64,000 nt of DNA, from contig NZ_CP019724.1 of assembly GCF_002005225.1 (NCBI RefSeq), positions 2,544,501 through 2,608,500 on the forward strand, written 5' to 3'. The DNA is from Streptomyces pactum (lineage in GTDB: Bacteria > Actinomycetota > Actinomycetes > Streptomycetales > Streptomycetaceae). Both the position numbers and the translations under genes were made by a program. A model generated the notes under the pieces. That model was given only the letters and a program-made list of their open reading frames with translations. It searched no databases and was not told the DNA's origin. Below, piece after piece: positions 8,670 through 17,196 of this stretch; position 1 is the first letter of the stretch; the number at the start of each line of letters is the position of its first letter.

Positions 8670-10115
8670 TCAGAGCGCGAGGCCCGTCAGAACCAGCACC
8701 CGCTCGTAGGTGTAGTCGTCCATCGCGAACCTCACGCCCTCGCGGCCCACACCGGACTGCTTGGCGCCGCCGTACGGCATCTGGTCGGCGCGGTAGGAGG
8801 GGACGTCGCCGATGACGACGCCGCCGACCTCCAGGGCGCGGTGGGCGCGGAAGGCGGTCTGCAGGTCGTGGGTGAACACGCCTGCCTGAAGGCCGTACTT
8901 GGAGTCGTTGACCGCGGCGAACGCCTCGCTCTCGCCGTTCACCTTCTGCACGCTGAGGACGGGGCCGAAGACCTCCTCGCAGGCGAGGGTGGTGCCGGCC
9001 GGGAGGTCGGTGAGGACGGTCGGCGCGTACGAGGCGCCGTCGCGCTTGCCGCCGGTGTGCAGCGTGGCGCCCGCCGCCACGGCCTCCTGCACCCAGGCCT
9101 CGACACGCTCGGCGGCGGCCTCGCTGACCAGCGGGCCGACGTCCGTCGCGTCGTCGTTCGGGTCGCCGGTGACCTGGGCCTCGACGGCGGCGACGATGCG
9201 CGGCAGCAGGCGGTCGTACACGGCGGCGTCGGCGATCACCCGCTGCACCGAGATGCAGGACTGGCCGCCCTGGTAGTTGGAGAAGGTCGCGATGCGGTTC
9301 GCGGCCCACGCCAGGTCCTCGTCGCTCGCCCAGTCGCCGAGGACGACGGCCGCGCCGTTGCCGCCCAGCTCCAGGGTGCAGTGCTTGCGCGGCACCGAGT
9401 CCATGATCGCGTAGCCGACCGTCTCGGAGCCGGTGAAGGAGATGACCGGCAGCCGCTCGTCCTGGACGAGGGCGGGCATGCGGTCGTTGGGCACCGGGAG
9501 GATGCTCCAGGAACCGGCGGGCAGCTCGGTCTCGGCGAGCAGCTCGCCGAGGATCAGGCCGGAGAGCGGGGTGGCGGGCGCCGGCTTGAGGATGATCGGC
9601 GCGCCGGCGGCGATCGCGGGGGCGATCTTGTGGGCGCACAGGTTCAGCGGGAAGTTGAACGGCGCGATGCCGAGGACGACGCCCTTGGGGAAGCGGCGGG
9701 TGAGGGCGAGGCGGCCCTGGCCGCCCGCGTCGGTGTCGAGGCGCTGGGCCTCACCGCCGTTGAAGCGGCGGGCCTCCTCGGCCGCGAAGCGGAAGACGGA
9801 CACCGCGCGGCCGACTTCACCGCGGGCCCACTTGACCGGCTTGCCGTTCTCGGCGGAGATCAGACGGGCGATCTCCTCGGTGCGCTCCCCCAGGCGCCGG
9901 CTGACGTGGTCCAGGGCGGCGGCGCGGACGTGCGCGGGGGTGGCGGCGAACTCGTCCCGTACGGCGTACGCGGCGGCCACGGCCTCCTCGACCTGGGCGT
10001 CGGTCGGCAGGCTCACCGTGCCGACCCGGCTGCCGTCCCAGGGGGACGTGACGTCGAAGGCGGCCTCGCCGGTGGCCTGGCGGCCGGCGAGCCAGAAGGC
10101 GTGGGTGGAAGTCAT
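8670..10115 (-). CDS. NAD(P)-dependent aldehyde dehydrogenase (probable succinate-semialdehyde type)
   Basis: 481 residues from the ATG at 10113-10115 (GGAAGG ribosome-binding site); an 18-residue upstream extension is possible but has no clear site. Aldehyde dehydrogenase fold: cofactor region APFNFPLNL and LKPAPATPL, FTGSETVG, catalytic Glu in LELGG, catalytic Cys in NYQGGQSC. Cytosolic; oxidises an aldehyde to the acid. Proximity to gabT and a PucR regulator suggests succinate semialdehyde in GABA breakdown, but the protein also resembles lactaldehyde/glyceraldehyde-phosphate-type members, so the substrate is inference. Confidence 0.85.
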   Translation of the reverse strand: MTSTHAFWLAGRQATGEAAFDVTSPWDGSRVGTVSLPTDAQVEEAVAAAYAVRDEFAATPAHVRAAALDHVSRRLGERTEEIARLISAENGKPVKWARGEVGRAVSVFRFAAEEARRFNGGEAQRLDTDAGGQGRLALTRRFPKGVVLGIAPFNFPLNLCAHKIAPAIAAGAPIILKPAPATPLSGLILGELLAETELPAGSWSILPVPNDRMPALVQDERLPVISFTGSETVGYAIMDSVPRKHCTLELGGNGAAVVLGDWASDEDLAWAANRIATFSNYQGGQSCISVQRVIADAAVYDRLLPRIVAAVEAQVTGDPNDDATDVGPLVSEAAAERVEAWVQEAVAAGATLHTGGKRDGASYAPTVLTDLPAGTTLACEEVFGPVLSVQKVNGESEAFAAVNDSKYGLQAGVFTHDLQTAFRAHRALEVGGVVIGDVPSYRADQMPYGGAKQSGVGREGVRFAMDDYTYERVLVLTGLAL

Positions 10116-10248
10116 GTCGAGTCCCGGCCCTTCCGCGTTGGGGGTGTGTACGGGCGTTGCGGGGTCCACGGTAGGGCGGGGCGGGGCGGGGGGCGTTTGT
10201 CCGGGACGTAGTGGTGGGGGGTGGGGGGTTCGACGTTGTGGCCAGGTT

Positions 10249-10320
10249 GGCGGGCAGGCGGGCAGGCGGGCAGGCGGGCAGGCGGGCAGGCGGGCAGGCG
10301 GGCAGGCGGGCAGGCGGGCA
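10249..10320. repeat. 8-bp tandem repeat, nine copies of GGCGGGCA
   Basis: Nine perfect consecutive copies in the gap between the ALDH and PucR genes. A short-period perfect array like this is prone to slippage and likely to vary between strains. It is downstream of the PucR gene and about 135 bp upstream of the ALDH start. Confidence 0.9.
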
Positions 10321-10327
10321 GGAGAGA

Positions 10328-10353
10328 TGGTGCGGTGGTGCGGTGGTGCGGTG
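10328..10353. repeat. Second 8-bp tandem repeat (TGGTGCGG, three copies)
   Basis: Three consecutive copies just after the GGCGGGCA array, with the same 8-bp period but a different unit. Confidence 0.75.
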
Positions 10354-10401
10354 GTTCGTCCCCTTCCGCCCCCGGGGGCCGCGCCCCGGCGCCCGCCCCC
10401 G

Positions 10402-12153
10402 CTATTCGGCCGACGTCGTCTTCAGCGCCAGCCACAGCTCCATCCGTACGTCCGGATCGTCCAGGGAGCGGCCCAGGATCTCCTCCACCCGCCGCATCCG
10501 GTAGCGCAGCGTGTGCCGGTGGACGCCGAGTTCGGCCGCCGCCGCGTCCCACTGGCCGTGGCGGGAGAGCCAGGCGCGCAGGGAGGCCACCAGGTCGCCC
10601 CGGCCGGTGGCGTCGTGGTCGCGCAGCGCGCGCAGCAGGCCGTCGGCGAAGGCGCGTACCGCGTCGTCGGCGAGGAGGGGAAGGACCGAGCCGGCCGCCA
10701 GGTGCTCGTGCTCCACGCAGGCACGCCCGCGCCGGCGGGCCACCGACAGGGCCTGTTCGGCCTGCCTGTAGGCGGCGGAAGCGGCGATGGGCCCGGACGG
10801 CGCCGACAGGCCGACGACCAGGCCCTCCTCGTCGCCGCCCGTCGTCGGCTCCGGTGCCGGGCGGCCGGACTCCAGCGCCGAGGCGTACTCGACGCAGGCG
10901 GCGACCGCCGCGCCCCCGTCCGTGGCCAGCACCACCAGCCGCTCGCCCTCGGGGACGACCAGCACCGCCTCACCGGCGCGGGCCGCCGCGGACTCGACGA
11001 CCTCGGCGAGCGCGCCGAGCGGGTCGCCGTCGGTGTCGGCGGCGGCCAGCGCGGCGGCGGAGGGCCTGGTCCTGGCCGCGGCCACGCGCGCCTGGGGGCC
11101 GGCGTGCGCCCGCGCGGCGGACGCCGACGCCGACTCGGCGACGATCACCCGGAACGGCGCGTCCAGCAGGTCGCCGTACAGGTCCCCGGCGACCGTGCGG
11201 GCGTGGTCCGGTTCGCCGGCCAGCAGCATGCGCAGGACGGCCGCGTCCATGCGCAGCCCCGCCTCGTGCAGGGAGCGCGAACGTTCCGTGGTGAGCGTCA
11301 GCAGGGCGATGGCGGAGTGGACGGCATAGCGCTCGGCGGTACCGAGGGCGGAGGCCGTGCCGACGGCGAGCGCGGAGCGGGGCCTGCGGGAGGTGCCGAG
11401 GGAGTGCAGTTCGACGCGGTCGGCGTTCTCGGGGTGTTCCGGGTGCTCGGCGCCGCCGACCACGGAGGAGGCCGGTGCGGGCCGCTCCCGCAGCCGCTCC
11501 ACGTCCGCCGTGAGCCGCGCGGCCCTGCGGACCGCCCACTCCGGTGCGCTGGCGACGACGGCGCCCGAGGCGTCGTACAGCGCCGCCCAGCCGTCGACCT
11601 GCGCGGCCAGCGCCGCGAGCAGCCCCTCCGGGCCGTCGGTCAGCGCCCGCCTGGTCAGCTCGCGCTGGGCGGCGAACCCCGCGGTGATCGCGCGGTACTG
11701 GTCGGCGGCGATAGCGGCGGACACGGCCTTGCTGATGGCCAGGAAGGGCGTGCGGCGCGGTACCTCCAGCAGCGGCAGCCCCTCCTGCCGCGCCGCCTCG
11801 ACCAGCGCCTCGGGGACGGCGTCGTAGTTGACCCCGACGGCGAACCCGAGCCCCACCACCCCGGCGCCCGCCAGCCGCTTCACGTACCGGTGCATCGCCT
11901 CGGGGTCCGCGGCGTCCAGCTTGAGCGCCGTGATCAGCAGCAGCTCCCCGCCCTCCATGTACGGCACGGGGTCGGCGAGCTCGCTGACGTGCGCCCAGCG
12001 CACCGGCACGTCGAGGCGGTCCTCGCCCGCGCGCACGGTCAGTTTGAGCGCGGAGTGGTGGACGAGGGAGGCGAGCGTGGGGGGCATGGGGGCCTGGGCC
12101 TTCGGGTCTGCGTCAGTGGCTGCGGTGTCCGTGGCGTCCCTGGTGTGAGCCAC
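10402..12153 (-). CDS. PucR/CdaR-family transcriptional regulator
   Basis: 583 residues from a GTG. The N-terminal PucR domain (about 25-150) begins TLASLVHHSALKLTV and contains WAHVSELADPVPYM and GGELLLITAL. The C-terminal PucR helix-turn-helix domain (about 520-575) shows ELGVHRHTLRYRMRRVEEILG. Family members regulate catabolic genes in response to small metabolites, and a B. subtilis relative (GabR is a different family) is not implied. Its position between an aldehyde dehydrogenase and gabT suggests control of GABA catabolism. It may start at the internal ATG at residue 23. The effector is unknown. Confidence 0.85.
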   Translation of the reverse strand: MAHTRDATDTAATDADPKAQAPMPPTLASLVHHSALKLTVRAGEDRLDVPVRWAHVSELADPVPYMEGGELLLITALKLDAADPEAMHRYVKRLAGAGVVGLGFAVGVNYDAVPEALVEAARQEGLPLLEVPRRTPFLAISKAVSAAIAADQYRAITAGFAAQRELTRRALTDGPEGLLAALAAQVDGWAALYDASGAVVASAPEWAVRRAARLTADVERLRERPAPASSVVGGAEHPEHPENADRVELHSLGTSRRPRSALAVGTASALGTAERYAVHSAIALLTLTTERSRSLHEAGLRMDAAVLRMLLAGEPDHARTVAGDLYGDLLDAPFRVIVAESASASAARAHAGPQARVAAARTRPSAAALAAADTDGDPLGALAEVVESAAARAGEAVLVVPEGERLVVLATDGGAAVAACVEYASALESGRPAPEPTTGGDEEGLVVGLSAPSGPIAASAAYRQAEQALSVARRRGRACVEHEHLAAGSVLPLLADDAVRAFADGLLRALRDHDATGRGDLVASLRAWLSRHGQWDAAAAELGVHRHTLRYRMRRVEEILGRSLDDPDVRMELWLALKTTSAE

Positions 12154-12237
12154 CTGTGATCTTTTGGCCGCCGCGTATGAACGACCTGTGTCGATTCTGC
12201 CTCACCGTACGGTCCCCGGGCGCCCGCCCCGGACCGG

Positions 12238-14379
12238 TCACCCGCGCAGGTCCACCAGGAGTGGCGGCGCGTGCTCCCCCTTGACCGTGGTCAGCGACAG
12301 CACGGCGTGTCCCGCGGGCACGGCGTGCGCCAGCTCGGACGCCGACCAGCGCTCGCGCTCGACCTGCCGGACGGTCACCGCCCGCGCGGTGGGCGCCTTC
12401 CCGGTGATCACCCGGCGCAGCATGTGCACGGCCTTGCCCGCCGGGGTCTCGGCGATGATCTGCCGGTCGGTGACGTCCCGGGCCTCGGTCCACTCCTTGC
12501 CCCACACCTCGGCGAAGTCCTGACCGTCCCAGGGGGTGAGCCCGGACAGCGCCATCCGGCATCCGATGGACCCGAGCAGCGGCCCGCGCAACGGGCGCGG
12601 CACGTCGTCCAGGGTGCGCAGGGTCAGTACGACCCCGGCGCCCGCGGAGCGCAGGCGCTGCACGCCCCGTACCGCCTCCGGCGTGACCACGCCGCTCGCG
12701 TCGTCCAGCACCAGGCACGCGAACAGCGACCGGTCCTCCCGCACCGAGACGCTCGCCGTGAACTGGGCGAGGATCAGCCGGGCCAGCATCCGCGAGGCCT
12801 CGGCGTGGCCGCGCTCGGGCAGGTCGATGCGGACCCGCACCGGGTGGTCGAGGGCCTGGAGCGAGAATGGCCGGGACTGCCCCGAGGTGTCGAAGAAGGT
12901 GGCGAAGGCGGGCCGGTCCAGCAGCGCCACCCGGTCGGCCAGTACGCCGCCCACGTCACCGGGGTGGCCCATCTGCCGCTCCCGCGCGTCCAGCTCGCGC
13001 AGCAGCGAGTCCTGCCCGGCCGCCCGCAGTCCCGCCCGCAGTTCGGCCAGCGGTCCGGGCGTCCCGTCGAGCAGTTGCCGCAGCTCCGGTACGCCGGGGA
13101 AGCGTCCGTGCACCGCGCGGAAGGGGCCGAGGAGCTGGGCGAGGACGGTGGTGGAGCGACGGGTGTCGCTGCCCGGGTGCGGTTCCGCGAGGTCTCCCGC
13201 CAGGGCCTCGGCGAGCACGACCGCGGCCTCGTCCGGGTCGGTGGTGCCGCCGTAGAGGTCGAGGTCGTACACGGAGTCCGGGTTGCCGATGCGTACGACG
13301 ACGTCGTAGGCGTCGGCCGGGCCGAGGTCCGCGCCCGCGGCGCCGACCACGACGACCGCGGCCCGGCCGGCGAGCGCGTGCAGGCACAGCGACTCGGTGA
13401 GCGGCCGTACGACGCTGCCGGTCTTCCCGGAGCCCGCCGGGCCGACGGCGAGCAGGGAGGTGCCGAGCAGGTCGGGGCCGAGGGCGAGGCCGGTGCCCCG
13501 GTAGGCGTAGGGGTTGCGGGCGTCGTCGGCGGCCGTGCCGATCCGCACCTGTCCGGTGACGAGGTCGTGCCGGGCCTGCCGGACGGGCAGGTCACGGGCG
13601 CCGGAGGGGTGCGGGCAGGCCCCGGCGCCGTGGCTGAGCACCGCGCCGGTGAAGGTGGCGAGGCTGTGCCGGCCGCTGCGCACGCCCTGCCAGGCGCGGG
13701 TGAGGCGGGCGTGGTCGACGTCCCGCATGAGCCCCGAGCGCGCGTCGGCGGCGAGCCGCTCGGCGGCGTCGTGGGCGCCGGCGGCGCGCAACGCGGGCCA
13801 GGCTGCGGGGTCCTCCTCGGGGGCGGGCGCGGGGCCGCCGCCCGGAGCGGTGCGACGCCAGGCGGGCGGACCGTAGCGGCGCCAGATCTCGCCCCAGCGG
13901 CCGAGTCTGCCGACGCCGACCATGATGGCGCCGGCGATCAGGACGTAGTAGGCGTAGACGACCACCACCGAGGCGAAGCTGTGCGGCTCGGCCCAGGAGT
14001 CCGGGATCATCGCGAAGAGGGGCAGCAGCCACCAGCTACCCAGGTACCCGTTCCACAGCAGTGACCAGATCAGCCAGCCGACGAGGAAGGCGATCACCGC
14101 CCCGCTCAGCAGTTGCCGTCCGGGCACCCGCTCGGGCTCCTCCTCCGGCCGCGGCCGGTGTCCGAACCGCCACACGCCGGGCAGCGCCTGAGGGCGCGGG
14201 GTGCGCAGCCAGGACAGGAACGCGGAACCGTCGGGCAGCGGCGGCACGCCCGGCGCCGCCGGTGGTCCGGGCGCCCGCACCGGTCGCGGCGGCACCGCGG
14301 GCACCTCGGGAGGTCCCGCCGGACGCGGTACAGGATTCGCATGCGTACCCCGCGCGTCCCGGTTCCCGTCGCCGTCCAT
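12238..14379 (-). CDS. Membrane-anchored VirD4/TraD-like ATPase
   Basis: 713 residues if it starts at the ATG at 14377-14379 (AGGGGG 8 bp upstream); a start at 14415 is also open. A Pro-rich N-terminus is followed by two clusters of hydrophobic segments (LLSGAVIAFLVGWLIWSLLW; SFASVVVVYAYYVLIAGAIM), then a cytoplasmic P-loop domain with Walker A GPAGSGKT and a Walker B-like stretch (FACLVLDDASG). This matches type IV coupling-protein/conjugative ATPase architecture. No relaxase, other T4SS or integrase genes are nearby and codon use looks native, so it seems to be a chromosomal Streptomyces protein of unknown role rather than part of an element. Confidence 0.75.
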   Translation of the reverse strand: MDGDGNRDARGTHANPVPRPAGPPEVPAVPPRPVRAPGPPAAPGVPPLPDGSAFLSWLRTPRPQALPGVWRFGHRPRPEEEPERVPGRQLLSGAVIAFLVGWLIWSLLWNGYLGSWWLLPLFAMIPDSWAEPHSFASVVVVYAYYVLIAGAIMVGVGRLGRWGEIWRRYGPPAWRRTAPGGGPAPAPEEDPAAWPALRAAGAHDAAERLAADARSGLMRDVDHARLTRAWQGVRSGRHSLATFTGAVLSHGAGACPHPSGARDLPVRQARHDLVTGQVRIGTAADDARNPYAYRGTGLALGPDLLGTSLLAVGPAGSGKTGSVVRPLTESLCLHALAGRAAVVVVGAAGADLGPADAYDVVVRIGNPDSVYDLDLYGGTTDPDEAAVVLAEALAGDLAEPHPGSDTRRSTTVLAQLLGPFRAVHGRFPGVPELRQLLDGTPGPLAELRAGLRAAGQDSLLRELDARERQMGHPGDVGGVLADRVALLDRPAFATFFDTSGQSRPFSLQALDHPVRVRIDLPERGHAEASRMLARLILAQFTASVSVREDRSLFACLVLDDASGVVTPEAVRGVQRLRSAGAGVVLTLRTLDDVPRPLRGPLLGSIGCRMALSGLTPWDGQDFAEVWGKEWTEARDVTDRQIIAETPAGKAVHMLRRVITGKAPTARAVTVRQVERERWSASELAHAVPAGHAVLSLTTVKGEHAPPLLVDLRG

Positions 14380-14512
14380 CGCCCTTGCCCCCTGACCAGC
14401 CGCTCCGTCCACCATCAGCGAGCCAATCTAACGCCCTCCCAAGGGGAGTTCACCGCTTACGCGGCCGGGCCCGCATCGACGTGTCCATATGTCGCCGCGT
14501 CCGCCACATGTC

Positions 14513-14541
14513 CATCGCGGACAACCGGCATCGCGGACAAC
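14513..14541. promoter_or_regulatory. Direct repeat CATCGCGGACAAC upstream of gabT
   Basis: Two identical 13-bp copies (14513-14525 and 14529-14541), 16 bp apart, about 100 bp upstream of the gabT start. A partly related GTCCAT/ATGTC stretch precedes them. Candidate activator or repressor site, possibly for the nearby PucR protein (inference). Confidence 0.45.
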
Positions 14542-14636
14542 GCCCACATGGAGCATGCCAGCCCCCCTCTCCCGGTCCTAGCCTGCGAGAAAAGAAGGCA
14601 AGCGTCCGTAAGATCCGCAAGACCCCAGGAGCCCCC

Positions 14637-15971
14637 ATGACCGCACTTCCGCAGGAGCGCCGCGTCGTCACCGCCATCCCCGGCCCGAAGTCGCAGGAGC
14701 TGCAGGCCCGCCGCACGGCCGTGGTCGCGCAGGGTGTGGGCTCCGTCCTGCCCGTCTTCACCGCGCGCGCGGGCGGCGGCATCATCGAGGACGTCGACGG
14801 CAACCGTCTGATCGACTTCGGTTCCGGCATCGCGGTGACCTCCGTCGGCGCCTCCGCCGAGGCCGTCGTGCGCAAGGCCTCCGCGCAGCTCGCCGACTTC
14901 ACCCACACCTGTTTCATGGTGACGCCCTACGAGGGCTACGTCGCCGTCGCCGAGGCGCTGGCCGAGCTGACGCCGGGCGACCACGCCAAGAAGTCCGCCC
15001 TGTTCAACAGTGGCGCCGAGGCGGTCGAGAACGCAGTCAAGATCGCGCGTGCGTACACCAAGCGGCAGGCCGTGGTCGTGTTCGACCACGGGTACCACGG
15101 CCGGACCAACCTGACGATGGCGCTGACCGCGAAGAACATGCCGTACAAGCACGGCTTCGGTCCGTTCGCGCCCGAGGTGTACCGCGTGCCGGTCGCCTAC
15201 GGCTACCGCTGGCCGACGGGTGCCCAGAACGCCGGTCCGGAGGCCGCCGCCCAGGCGATCGACCAGATCACCAAGCAGGTCGGCGCGGAGAACGTGGCCG
15301 CGATCATCATCGAGCCGGTGCTCGGCGAGGGCGGCTTCATCGAGCCGGCCAAGGGCTTCCTGCCCGCCATCAGCGGGTTCGCCAAGGACAACGGCATCGT
15401 CTTCGTCGCCGACGAGATCCAGTCCGGCTTCTGCCGCACCGGCCAGTGGTTCGCCTGTGAGGACGAGGGCATCGTCCCGGACCTGATCACCACGGCGAAG
15501 GGCATCGCGGGCGGTCTGCCGCTCGCCGCCGTCACCGGCCGCGCGGAGATCATGGACGCCGCCCACTCGGGCGGCCTGGGCGGCACCTACGGCGGCAACC
15601 CGGTGGCCTGCGCGGGCGCGCTCGGCGCCATCGAGACGATGAGGGAGCTGGACCTCAACGCCAGGGCGAAGAACATCGAGGCGGTCATGAAGTCCCGTCT
15701 GGCCGCCATGGCCGAGAAGTTCGACGTCATCGGCGACGTCCGGGGCCGTGGCGCGATGATCGCGATCGAGCTGGTCAAGGACCGCGACACCAAGGAGCCG
15801 GACCCGCAGGCGACCGCCGCGCTCGCCAAGGCCTGCCACCAGGAGGGCCTGCTGGTCCTGACCTGCGGCACCTACGGCAACGTGCTGCGCTTCCTGCCGC
15901 CGCTGGTGATCGGCGAGGACCTGCTGAACGAGGGTCTGGACATCATCGAGCAGGGCTTCGCCCGCATCTGA
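14637..15971 (+). CDS. gabT: 4-aminobutyrate aminotransferase
   Basis: 444 residues from the ATG at 14637 with a CAGGAG ribosome-binding site. Class III PLP-dependent aminotransferase: FGSGIAVTSVG, FNSGAEAVENAVKIAR, YHGRTN, EPVLGEGGF, DEIQSGFCRTG and the PLP lysine Lys288 in TTAKGIAGG. It transfers the amino group of GABA to 2-oxoglutarate, giving succinate semialdehyde and glutamate in the cytosol. It ends the polyamine-to-GABA route encoded at 17-34 kb; the aldehyde dehydrogenase at 8670-10115 could take the product to succinate. The upstream open frame to 14061 is non-coding shadow. Confidence 0.95.
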   Translation: MTALPQERRVVTAIPGPKSQELQARRTAVVAQGVGSVLPVFTARAGGGIIEDVDGNRLIDFGSGIAVTSVGASAEAVVRKASAQLADFTHTCFMVTPYEGYVAVAEALAELTPGDHAKKSALFNSGAEAVENAVKIARAYTKRQAVVVFDHGYHGRTNLTMALTAKNMPYKHGFGPFAPEVYRVPVAYGYRWPTGAQNAGPEAAAQAIDQITKQVGAENVAAIIIEPVLGEGGFIEPAKGFLPAISGFAKDNGIVFVADEIQSGFCRTGQWFACEDEGIVPDLITTAKGIAGGLPLAAVTGRAEIMDAAHSGGLGGTYGGNPVACAGALGAIETMRELDLNARAKNIEAVMKSRLAAMAEKFDVIGDVRGRGAMIAIELVKDRDTKEPDPQATAALAKACHQEGLLVLTCGTYGNVLRFLPPLVIGEDLLNEGLDIIEQGFARI

Positions 15972-16177
15972 ACGAGCACCCGTGGACGCCGCGGGGCGCA
16001 CCCGTGCGGGCCGCCGGACGAGCACCTGCGCGAGCGCCCGAACGCGCATCTGAGCTGCGTTTCGCACGCCTGACGGGGCGAACCGCAGAGCGTGTGAAGA
16101 ACGTGTGCGAGGTGGATGGCAGGACGCCGATGGCCCTGTCCTCGGCCCACCCCCTGTCGTAGGTTCTACGCAGATGA

Positions 16178-16216
16178 GAGATACACCCGCCCACAGGGGA
16201 CTGTGGGCGGTATCTC
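16178..16216 (+). ncRNA. Strong isolated hairpin in the gabT-PAP2 gap
   Basis: GAGATA (16178-16183) and CCGCCCACAG (16187-16196) pair with CTGTGGGCGG and TATCTC (16201-16216): a 16-bp stem with a 3-nt bulge and GGGA tetraloop. It lies about 205 bp after gabT, with no gene around it. Could be a terminator, a regulatory leader or a small RNA; the 15972-16460 gap holds nothing else coding that I can support. Confidence 0.5.
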
Positions 16217-16380
16217 AGGCCGGGGCCTCCCCAGCTTCGACCTGGTCGTGCCTCGCGCACACAACCGGAACCCGAGGGTTCCGGGTCTCCTCACCGATCG
16301 GACGGTCGCCCGCCCCAAACCCCCCGGGGCGCGCGGCGTTCCGGTCAGGACGGCCGCCTCGGCACCCGGGACGGCGGTTC

Positions 16381-16425
16381 ACCGAAGGGCCGGCACACTC
16401 CCCCCCCCTTGCGCCGGCCCTTCGG
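16381..16425 (+). terminator. Perfect 14-bp stem terminator-like hairpin before the PAP2 gene
   Basis: ACCGAAGGGCCGGC (16381-16394) pairs perfectly with 16412-16425 across a C-rich 17-nt loop. It ends 35 bp before the PAP2 start codon, so it is either the end of an upstream transcript or part of the PAP2 5' leader. Confidence 0.65.
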
Positions 16426-16460
16426 TGTTGCGCGCCGACGGGCCTGCGAAGCTGGGCGCC

Positions 16461-17147
16461 ATGCCCGCCTCCCCGCCTCGCGCCCTCGCCGCCCTCGTCG
16501 GGCTGCCGGCCCTCCTCTTCGCGCTGATCACCTGGCAGGTCGTCGCCGACGGCCCGCTGATCGGGCTGGACGAGCGGCTGAGCGGGGCGCTCGTCCACCC
16601 CGACCGGCTCTCCGAGCTGCTGGCAGACCTCGGCAACGTGCAGGTGGCCGTGCCCGTCCTCGCCGTCGCGCTGGCGTACGTCGCCTGGCGCGGGCGGGCC
16701 GGAGGTACGGACCGCTGGTGGCTGCCGCCCCTCGCGGGCGCCCTGGCCATGGCCCTGGTGCCGGCGCTGGTCGCCCCGCTGAAGGAATGGACCGACCGCC
16801 CCGGCACCCCGGCCGTGCCTCCGGCCGTCGGCTACTTCCCCTCCGGCCACACCGCCACCGCGGTCGTCGCGTACGGCGCGGCGACCCTGCTGCTCCTCCC
16901 GCTGCCGCGTTCACCGGCCGTCCGCCGCGTGCTCGTCGCGCTGTGCGCGGTCCTCGTCCTCGGTGCCTCCTACGGGCTGGTGCGGCGCGGCTACCACTGG
17001 CCGCTGGACGTGGTGGCCAGTTGGTGCCTGGGGGCGGTGCTGCTGACCGGGGTCGCGCTGACCGTCTCCCGGAGCTCCTGGCCGGTCGGCCGAAGTACGC
17101 GTCGGAGTCCTTCCGAAGCTCCCGGTTCCCGTACCGGTCCCAGTTGA
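16461..17147 (+). CDS. PAP2-family phosphatase (undecaprenyl-diphosphatase-like), altered C-terminus
   Basis: 228 residues from the ATG at 16461. About six hydrophobic segments with the three PAP2 motifs: KEWTDRP, PSGHTATAV and RRGYHWPLDVVASW. Catalytic His residues are in the PSGH and the SRxxxxxHxxxD-like region. A membrane lipid phosphatase acting on prenyl or phosphatidyl phosphates. The open frame extends upstream to 16116 but homology begins here. The last ~20 residues (after WPVGR) are antisense to a chitinase remnant at 17089-17196, so the original C-terminus was probably replaced by a deletion; the catalytic part is intact. Confidence 0.8.
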   Translation: MPASPPRALAALVGLPALLFALITWQVVADGPLIGLDERLSGALVHPDRLSELLADLGNVQVAVPVLAVALAYVAWRGRAGGTDRWWLPPLAGALAMALVPALVAPLKEWTDRPGTPAVPPAVGYFPSGHTATAVVAYGAATLLLLPLPRSPAVRRVLVALCAVLVLGASYGLVRRGYHWPLDVVASWCLGAVLLTGVALTVSRSSWPVGRSTRRSPSEAPGSRTGPS

Positions 17148-17196
17148 CCGACCCCGTCGTCAGGCCGCGCAGGGCGGGCCAGGTGCCGAGCTTCTT
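17089..17196 (-). pseudogene. GH18 chitinase C-terminal remnant (36 codons)
   Basis: A minus-strand frame reads KKLGTWPALRGLTTG, SVNWDRYGNREL and DSDAYFG, matching the end of the GH18 barrel (normally GxMTWSxNWD ... YF). No start codon and no catalytic DxxDxDxE region are nearby, and the frame has no natural stop where the family ends. It is the 3' end of a lost chitinase gene and overlaps the PAP2 gene antisense by about 60 bp. Confidence 0.6.
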
